Made by a program: the position numbers and the translations under genes
Assembly (NCBI GenBank): GCA_963593685.1
Contig: CAVBBP010000003.1
Location: 6,804 to 70,803 of the forward strand
DNA from: W0P28-013 sp963593685
GTDB taxonomy: Bacteria > Bacteroidota > Bacteroidia > Bacteroidales > Paludibacteraceae
Length of the DNA stretch: 64,000 nucleotides
Direction of reading: 5' to 3'
Shown: positions 58,563 to 64,000 of the stretch, piece by piece
Layout of the letters: each line of letters opens with the position of its first letter
Position numbering within the stretch: position 1 is the stretch's first letter
Notes under the pieces: generated by a model
Databases searched by the model: none
Told to the model about the DNA's origin: nothing
Seen by the model: only the letters and a program-made list of their open reading frames with translations

Positions 58563-60542
58563 ATGTATCGCAAACTAACTTCTGACGAGATTGCGCAGTT
58601 GCAGGCCAACCGCTGCACTGCCGACGATTGGAACAATATCGAGGTGGCAGAGGGCTTTTCGCCCGAACATATTGCCGAAATCGAGTTTTCGGGACAAATC
58701 CGTTTGGGGCGTTTCGAAAAGACATTTCTACTAGCGGGCGGACTTGCGGCGCACGTGGGTCTGCGCAAGGCGCGGCTGCACAATGTGATTATCGACAACG
58801 ATGTGTGCGTGCGCGAAATCCACAACTACATCGCCAACTACCACATCGGCGAAGGCACTTACATCGAAAATACCAATGTCATTGTGGTCGATGGCGAAAC
58901 CTCGTTTGGCAACGGCGTGCGCGTGCCTGTGATGAACGAAGGCGGCGGCCGCGAAATACCGATTTTCGACGGATTGTCGGCACATTTGGCCTACATTCTC
59001 ACGCTCTATCGCTACAATCACGCCGTGATCGACAATCTGCAAAAACGCATCGATGCTTATGCCGAAACACAAAAATCGACCATGGGCGAAATCGGTCGCA
59101 ATGTGCGCATTGTGAATTGCGGAATGCTAAAAAATGTGCGTATCGGCGATTATGCCCAAATTGGCGGCGCATCGAAACTGAAAAACGGCAGCATCAACAG
59201 CAATATCGAAGCCCCTGTGAAAATCGGTTCGAGCGTGAAATGCAAAGATTTTATCATCTCGTCGGGCGCGTCGATTATGGATTCTACGCTGGTTTCGCGC
59301 TGTTTTGTGGGGCAGGGCTGCATCATGGACAAGCACTATTCGGCGCTCGATTCGCTCTTTTTTGCGAATTGCCAAGGTATGCACGGCGAGGCGACCGCTA
59401 TTTTTGCTGGCCCTTACACCGTGTCGCACCACAAATCGAGCCTGCTCATTGCTGGTATGTTCTCGTTCCTGAACGCAGGCAGCGGTTCGAACCAGAGCAA
59501 CCACATGTACAAACTTGGACCCATACATCAAGGCGTGGCCGAGCGCGGCTCCAAAACCACCAGCGACTCGTATCTGCTTTGGCCAGCACGCATTGGCGCA
59601 TTCACGCTGGTGATGGGACGCCACACCAAACACTGCGACACATCAGATTTGCCGTTCTCGTATCTGATAGAAAATGCCACGGAAAGTTACCTTGTGCCAG
59701 CCGTAAATTTGCGCAGTGTCGGCACCGTGCGCGATGCGCAAAAGTGGCCCAAACGCGACGAACGCAAGGACAGCCGCAAGATTGACCAAATCAATTTCAA
59801 CCTGCTGAGCCCCTACACGATACAAAAAATGATAGCGGGCGTAGAGGTGCTCGAGCGGCTGCAACGCATTTCGGGCGAAAATACCGAAGAATACGCCTAT
59901 CAGAATTGCAAAATTCGCAATTCATCGCTGCGCAACGGCCTCAAACTCTACAAAATTGCCATTACCAAATTTTTGGGCAACTCGCTCATCAGCCGTTTGG
60001 GCGACACCAACTACCGCACGATGGCGCAAGTACGCGAGCGGTTGCGCCCAACAGCACCGTCGGGCTTGTGCGATTGGAGCGACCTGTCGGGATTGATTGT
60101 GCCGCACGACGAAGTGGCGCGCCTTTTGGACGATATTGCCGCCGACCGCCTGTCGCTCGACGACATTCAGCAGCGGTTCGAGCAACTGCACGCCAATTAC
60201 TACGACTACGAATGGACTTGGGCTTACGACAAACTGCTGAAATACTGGAAAAAACCGATAGAAAAAGTTACCGTCGGCGACCTTATTGCGCTAATCGAAG
60301 CGTGGAAAGAGGCGGTCGTTTCGCTCGACAAAATGTTGTATAACGATGCCAAAAAAGAGTTCAACCTCAATGCCAAAACAGGCTTCGGCATCGATGGCGA
60401 CGAGCAGCAAAAAACTGCCGATTTCGAGTCGGTGCGCGGTCGCTTCGAGAGCAACCCATTTGTGTGCGAAGTGCTGAATCACATCGAACGAAAATCGAAA
60501 TTGGGCGACGAAATGATAAGCCGCCTGCAAAAAATTGCATAA
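58563..60542 (+). CDS. DUF4954 family protein with left-handed beta-helix
   Basis: 659 residues. Residues about 70-290 contain hexapeptide-like turns (ARLHNVIIDNDVCVREIHNY, NVRIGDYAQIGGASKLKNGS, RCFVGQGCIMDKHYSALDSL), indicating a left-handed beta-helix like that of sugar acyl- and nucleotidyltransferases. Conserved NQSNHMYKLGPIHQGVAERG and WPARIGAFTLVMGRHTKHCD blocks and a helical C-terminal third follow. This matches the DUF4954 family common in Bacteroidales; I know of no established function. No signal peptide, so it is cytoplasmic. The neighbours (hisS, recF) give no clue. Confidence 0.87.
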   Translation: MYRKLTSDEIAQLQANRCTADDWNNIEVAEGFSPEHIAEIEFSGQIRLGRFEKTFLLAGGLAAHVGLRKARLHNVIIDNDVCVREIHNYIANYHIGEGTYIENTNVIVVDGETSFGNGVRVPVMNEGGGREIPIFDGLSAHLAYILTLYRYNHAVIDNLQKRIDAYAETQKSTMGEIGRNVRIVNCGMLKNVRIGDYAQIGGASKLKNGSINSNIEAPVKIGSSVKCKDFIISSGASIMDSTLVSRCFVGQGCIMDKHYSALDSLFFANCQGMHGEATAIFAGPYTVSHHKSSLLIAGMFSFLNAGSGSNQSNHMYKLGPIHQGVAERGSKTTSDSYLLWPARIGAFTLVMGRHTKHCDTSDLPFSYLIENATESYLVPAVNLRSVGTVRDAQKWPKRDERKDSRKIDQINFNLLSPYTIQKMIAGVEVLERLQRISGENTEEYAYQNCKIRNSSLRNGLKLYKIAITKFLGNSLISRLGDTNYRTMAQVRERLRPTAPSGLCDWSDLSGLIVPHDEVARLLDDIAADRLSLDDIQQRFEQLHANYYDYEWTWAYDKLLKYWKKPIEKVTVGDLIALIEAWKEAVVSLDKMLYNDAKKEFNLNAKTGFGIDGDEQQKTADFESVRGRFESNPFVCEVLNHIERKSKLGDEMISRLQKIA

Positions 60543-60625
60543 TTTTGTAAATTACTGATAATCAGTTGCGAATAGATTATATAAAAATGTTTTAATATGC
60601 CATTCGCAAAATAAAAACCGACACT

Positions 60626-61720
60626 TTGTATCTCAAACGGATTTCCATATTGAACTACCGCAACATCGCCGAGTGCGAGTTGGAATTTTCTCCAAAAATC
60701 AACTGTTTTTTGGGGCGAAATGGTATGGGCAAAACCAACCTTTTAGACGCAGTTTACTACCTTTCGTTTTGCAAAAGTCATCTCAATCCGATTGATTCTC
60801 AAGTGATTAAACACGATGCCGACTTTTTTATGCTTCAGGGTACATTCGAGCGGTGCGGTGCCGACGAGGTGGTGTCGTGTGCGGTAAAACGCCGCGCCAA
60901 AAAGCGTTTCAAACGCAACCAAAAGGAGTACGAGCGGCTGTCGGACCACATCGGTTTTGTGCCTGTGGTGCTGGTTGCACCGTCGGATGCCGACTTGGTG
61001 AGCGAGGGGAGCGACTATCGCCGCCGCTTTCTGGATACGGTCATCGCGCAGTACGACAAGCCCTACCTCGATGCGCTGATACGCTACAACGCCGCCCTGC
61101 AAAACCGCAATGCGCTACTCAAAAACGACTCCGCCGACGACGAAACCATGTTCGACATTTACGAGTCGCAAATGGCCACCGAAGCCGCCTACATTTACGA
61201 AAAACGCGCCGCCTTTGTGGCTAATTTTGTGCCGATTTTTCAACAATTTTACGGCAAAATAGCCGCCGATGGCGAGCAGGTTGGCATCGCTTTCGAGGCA
61301 CACGCACAACAGGGCGACCTGCAACCGCAACTGCGTGCCGTGCGCGACCGCGACCGACTTTTGGGCTACTCATCGCGCGGCGCACACAGGGACGATTTGA
61401 CGCTCACGCTCGGCGACTACCCGATGAAACGCACAGGCTCGCAAGGGCAAGTCAAAACCTTTACCGTGGCACTCAAACTGGCACAATATCTTTTTTTGAA
61501 ACGGATTTGCGGCGTGAAACCGCTGTTGCTGCTCGACGATATTTTCGACAAACTCGACTCCGACCGAGTAACGCGCATTGTGCAAATCGTTGGCAGCGAC
61601 GACTTCGGGCAGATTTTCATCACCGACACCAACAGCAGCCATTTAGACGAGATATTGGCACAAATCGGCGGCGAACAACGCCTGTTCAATGTTGTTGATG
61701 GAGCAGTCGCAAAAAAGTGA
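60626..61720 (+). CDS. recF: DNA replication and repair protein RecF
   Basis: 364 residues. ISILNYRNIAECELEF opens the protein, Walker A is GRNGMGKTN, and KTFTVALKLAQYLFL with LLLLDDIFDKLDSDRV forms the signature and Walker B. RecF loads RecA at single-strand gaps with RecO and RecR. The start is the TTG at 60626: it gives the standard N-terminus and no ATG or GTG fits. It is not linked to dnaA or dnaN here. Confidence 0.95.
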   Translation: MYLKRISILNYRNIAECELEFSPKINCFLGRNGMGKTNLLDAVYYLSFCKSHLNPIDSQVIKHDADFFMLQGTFERCGADEVVSCAVKRRAKKRFKRNQKEYERLSDHIGFVPVVLVAPSDADLVSEGSDYRRRFLDTVIAQYDKPYLDALIRYNAALQNRNALLKNDSADDETMFDIYESQMATEAAYIYEKRAAFVANFVPIFQQFYGKIAADGEQVGIAFEAHAQQGDLQPQLRAVRDRDRLLGYSSRGAHRDDLTLTLGDYPMKRTGSQGQVKTFTVALKLAQYLFLKRICGVKPLLLLDDIFDKLDSDRVTRIVQIVGSDDFGQIFITDTNSSHLDEILAQIGGEQRLFNVVDGAVAKK

Positions 61721-61925
61721 GGAATTAGGAATTAGGAGTGAGGAATTTTTTAGTGTGAAAGTGTGAAAGTAGGGACGCACTGCGTGCGTCCGAACGATTC
61801 AACAGTTCAACGATTCAACAATTCAACAATAACCAGAAACTATAAACTATAAACCAGAACAAAGAGACCAACACTAACGCATTAAACCAATCAACCAATC
61901 AACCAATCAACTCATCAACATTTCT
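61721..61925. repeat. Intergenic mosaic, modules G, B, E
   Basis: No gene. 'ggaattaggaattaggagtg', module B hairpin at 61769-61793, 'aacgattcaacagttcaacg', 'aaccaatcaaccaatcaacc' at 61886-61915 before the aminotransferase start. Confidence 0.55.
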
Positions 61926-63119
61926 ATGGAACTTTCATTACGGTTGAAAAATATGGCGGAGTCCGAAACGCTGGCAATGTCGCAGCGAAGTCGTGAATTG
62001 CAGGCGCAGGGCATCGATGTAATCAATTTGAGCGTCGGCGAGCCCGATTTTTTCACGCCCGACCACATCAAAGCGGCGGCCAAGACGGCCATCGACGACA
62101 ATTTTTCGTTCTATTCGCCTGTTCCTGGCTATCTGTCGCTGCGCCAAGCCATCTGCGCCAAACTGAAACGCGAAAACAATCTCGATTTCGACCCTGCGCA
62201 AATTGTCTGCTCCAACGGCGCAAAACAGGCCGTGTGCAATGTGCTGATGTCGATTATCGGCCCCGACGACGAGGTGATTGTGCCCGCACCCTATTGGGTG
62301 AGTTATGTCGAGATGGTGAAGTTGGCCGAAGGCACGCCCATGGTGGTGCATACAACTATGGAAAATGGTTTCAAACTTACGCCAGAGCAACTCGAAAGTG
62401 CCATCACACCGCGCACCAAAGCACTGATTCTCTGTTCGCCATCGAACCCCACGGGCAGCGTTTACACGCACGACGAACTCGCTGCTTTGGCGGCCGTGCT
62501 TGCCAACTGTCCGAACATCATCACCATATCCGACGAGATTTACGAACACATCAACTACATCGGTCGGCACGAATCTATTGCGCAATTCGAGGCGGTACGC
62601 GACCGTGTGGCGGTGGTCAATGGCGTGTCGAAAGCCTACGCTATGACGGGCTGGCGACTTGGTTGGGTGGCTGCGCCGCTCTGGTTGGCCAAAGCCTGCA
62701 CCAAACTGCAAGGACAATACACCTCGGGCGCGAGCAGCATAGCGCAAAAAGCCGCCGAAGCCGCCTACAACGGCAGTCAGCAATGCGTGGCCGATATGCG
62801 CGACGCTTTCCGCCGTCGCCGCGATTTGGTGCTGTCGCTCGTCGCCGAAATTCCCGAATTCCGCCTCAACAAACCGATGGGAGCGTTCTATGTTTTCCCC
62901 GAATGCAAAGCATTTTTCGGAAAAACGACCGCCGATGGCCGCAAAATCGAAACCGCCACCGACTTGGCCATGTATCTGCTCGACGAGGCGCATGTAGCGT
63001 GCGTGAGCGGAGCAGCGTTTGGCGCGCCCGATTTTCTGCGCTTCTCCTACGCCACCAGCGATACCAAACTGTTCGAAGCCTTCGCCCGCATCAAACAAGC
63101 ACTGGCAAAATTAGGGTGA
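61926..63119 (+). CDS. aspC: Aspartate-type aminotransferase (class I/II)
   Basis: 397 residues. INLSVGEPDFFTPDHIKAAA, FYSPVPGYLSLRQAI, CSPSNPTGSVY and the pyridoxal-phosphate lysine in VNGVSKAYAMTGWRLGW are typical of the aspartate aminotransferase Igamma group. It transfers the amino group between aspartate or a related amino acid and 2-oxoglutarate. Exact specificity (aspartate or prephenate) cannot be fixed. It is preceded by a TCAACCAA repeat run and followed by terminators. Confidence 0.9.
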   Translation: MELSLRLKNMAESETLAMSQRSRELQAQGIDVINLSVGEPDFFTPDHIKAAAKTAIDDNFSFYSPVPGYLSLRQAICAKLKRENNLDFDPAQIVCSNGAKQAVCNVLMSIIGPDDEVIVPAPYWVSYVEMVKLAEGTPMVVHTTMENGFKLTPEQLESAITPRTKALILCSPSNPTGSVYTHDELAALAAVLANCPNIITISDEIYEHINYIGRHESIAQFEAVRDRVAVVNGVSKAYAMTGWRLGWVAAPLWLAKACTKLQGQYTSGASSIAQKAAEAAYNGSQQCVADMRDAFRRRRDLVLSLVAEIPEFRLNKPMGAFYVFPECKAFFGKTTADGRKIETATDLAMYLLDEAHVACVSGAAFGAPDFLRFSYATSDTKLFEAFARIKQALAKLG

Positions 63120-63294
63120 AAGTAGGGGCGCGGCACGCCACATCCGACGAAATGAATAATGAACAATGAATAATAATTGCGGCGTTTCGGCAACGACCTA
63201 CGAAGTTTTGTACCAGTTATCAAACCATTGAAAATTGCTGGAACAAGTCAAATTGCCTGCCAGTGCTCCAAACCGATTCAGATAACAAACGCAA
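63120..63294. other. Spacer after the aminotransferase gene
   Basis: A module B-like GC hairpin (GGCGCGGCACGCCACATCC at 63126-63144), 'aatgaacaatgaataataat', and otherwise unremarkable sequence. No gene seen. Confidence 0.45.
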
Positions 63295-63326
63295 AACGCC
63301 CCCGAAAATTCGGAGGCGTTTGTTTT
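63295..63326 (+). terminator. Intrinsic terminator
   Basis: AACGCCCCCGAA (63295-63306) pairs with TTCGGAGGCGTT (63309-63320) with one mismatch, followed by TGTTTTT. It is 175 bases past the aminotransferase stop. Confidence 0.8.
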
Positions 63327-63346
63327 TCTCCCTATGGAAAAGGGTA

Positions 63347-63372
63347 GTGGAGAATATCGGACTCGAACCGAC
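63347..63372 (-). other. tRNA 3'-end fragment, candidate attachment site
   Basis: On the minus strand the sequence reads GTCGGTTCGAGTCCGATATT then CTCCA: a 5-bp T-stem (GTCGG/CCGAT, one G-U), the T-loop TTCGAGT and the 3' acceptor strand ATTCTCC with discriminator A. No 5' acceptor or anticodon arm is found in the 80 bases where they should be, so this is not a working tRNA. Such fragments are what integration into the 3' end of a tRNA gene leaves behind. Confidence 0.55.
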
Positions 63373-63509
63373 GAGTGCCTTGGCAGAAAAGGGCGTTTTT
63401 TTATTGTTGATTTACAGGTGGTTGATAATTCGGGTTAGGTTACTTTTGTGGCGTATCTGTGCCGACAAAACGCTGACACAAACACGCTGATTTTCTATTT
63501 TTTACACAA

Positions 63510-63553
63510 AAAAAGTGTAGCAATTAAACCAAGGTTTTTTTGCTACACTTTTT
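63510..63553. terminator. Bidirectional hairpin terminator
   Basis: AAAAAGTGTAGCA (63510-63522) and TGCTACACTTTTT (63541-63553) form a perfect 13-base stem across an 18-base loop. Confidence 0.7.
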
Positions 63554-63635
63554 CATTATTGAAATGTGCTGCAAAAATACAGCGATTATTTCATTTGAAA
63601 AAATTTTCTCACAATTATTTTTCGTTTTGAAATAA

Positions 63636-63654
63636 ATTTAGACTGAGTCTAAAT
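63636..63654. promoter_or_regulatory. Operator-like palindrome, copy 2
   Basis: ATTTAGACT-G-AGTCTAAAT: perfect 9-1-9 palindrome, 71 bases before the XRE gene. The near-identical copy 1 is at 41632-41650. Confidence 0.6.
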
Positions 63655-63725
63655 AAGGAGCATTATAAATCACTGATAATCAATAAAATATATAAATAAG
63701 AAATACAAAAATAAAAAATATCGCT

Positions 63726-64000
63726 ATGGAAAAATCTGTGAATCAAAGAATTAAGGAGTTAATTTTTGAGAAAAAGATGTCAGTTTCTGCTTTTGCTCGA
63801 AAAATTGGCGTGCCACAGGTTACGCTTTGGCAACAATTAAATGGCGCGCGAGCGGTCAGTTTAATTACGATTGAGAAAATTTTACTGACTTTTGACGATG
63901 TATGCGCCGATTGGTTGCTGACTGGTCGTGGCGAGATGTTGCGTAGTGGCAGTGTCAGTCAGCGTGCTGTGTGTGGTCGTGGCGATGTGCATCAGGTGGC
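63726..64000 (+). CDS. XRE-family helix-turn-helix regulator, truncated by the window
   Basis: The first 91 residues of a frame that runs off the right edge. RIKELIFEKKMSVSAFARKI followed by GVPQVTLWQQLNGARAVSL is an XRE-type helix-turn-helix (about residues 8-60), then DDVCADWLLTGRGEML, a phrase common in phage-repressor-like Bacteroidota proteins. It probably represses a nearby promoter, perhaps of an integrated element. The region is more AT-rich than the genes to the left. Size and C-terminal domain are unknown. Confidence 0.78.
   Translation, partial: MEKSVNQRIKELIFEKKMSVSAFARKIGVPQVTLWQQLNGARAVSLITIEKILLTFDDVCADWLLTGRGEMLRSGSVSQRAVCGRGDVHQV

Noticed and set aside
63347..63430. Complete tRNA gene on the minus strand
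   Set aside because: Only the T-arm and 3' acceptor strand are present; no matching 5' acceptor strand, D-arm or anticodon arm can be found.

Overview
The window comes from a Bacteroidota genome, most likely order Bacteroidales. Several genes start downstream of the TTTG / TAnnTTTG promoter elements typical of that phylum, and Shine-Dalgarno sites are not evident. The gene content fits: LL-diaminopimelate aminotransferase, an alanine racemase carrying a MurF relic, an amidase-MlaD pair, a DUF4954 protein, and secreted proteins with type IX-like C-termini. I cannot assign a genus. Many intergenic regions are assembled from a small set of recurring short modules, which is the most unusual property of this DNA at large scale.

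Layout. (1) 171-13039: part of an aryl-polyene/flexirubin-like lipid-polyketide cluster (acyl carrier protein, a ketosynthase fused to a chain-length-factor-like half, NodB deacetylase, LolA-like carrier, GT2-DUF2062, MMPL-acyltransferase-methyltransferase fusion). It is interrupted at 5190-8697 by an AT-rich restriction-modification cassette (two C5-cytosine methyltransferases around a DUF3883-type endonuclease) joined by 4-bp ATGA overlaps at both ends. (2) 13139-23938: housekeeping genes (fabD, nagB, alr with a MurF C-terminal relic, YigZ, YbaK, a thioredoxin-like protein, an FHS-type sugar transporter with a ROK kinase, aspS, a sirtuin). (3) 23950-43365: SGNH hydrolase, membrane LytTR regulator, dapL, lipoprotein, FISUMP/InlB-repeat secreted protein, rpsO, waaA, an S23-type four-helix protein, a large EF-hand membrane protein of unknown function, pepD, a BspA-type LRR protein, amidase and mlaD, dnaA. 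(4) 43843-46249: miaA, a YfgM-like TPR protein, ribH. (5) 46441-56734: a surface polysaccharide locus (wecB, pyruvyl transferase, nitroreductase, GT32, GT-C-like membrane protein, GT4, FemAB-like) with two solitary DUF4143 AAA ATPase genes, each preceded by its own 32-33 bp tandem repeats at the promoter. (6) 56911-63119: hisS, DUF4954 protein, recF, aspC-type aminotransferase. (7) 63295-64000: terminators, a tRNA 3'-end fragment, an operator-like palindrome and a truncated XRE regulator, which may be the left edge of an integrated element.

Points most worth attention: the repeat-promoter arrangement shared by the two otherwise dissimilar DUF4143 ATPases; a G9 tract that throws the pyruvyl transferase out of frame (phase-variation candidate); the seamless restriction-modification insertion; the loss of most of MurF from the usual MurF-Alr fusion; a 146-bp inverted-repeat (MITE-like) element; two copies of a 19-bp palindrome 22 kb apart; and the modular intergenic mosaic.
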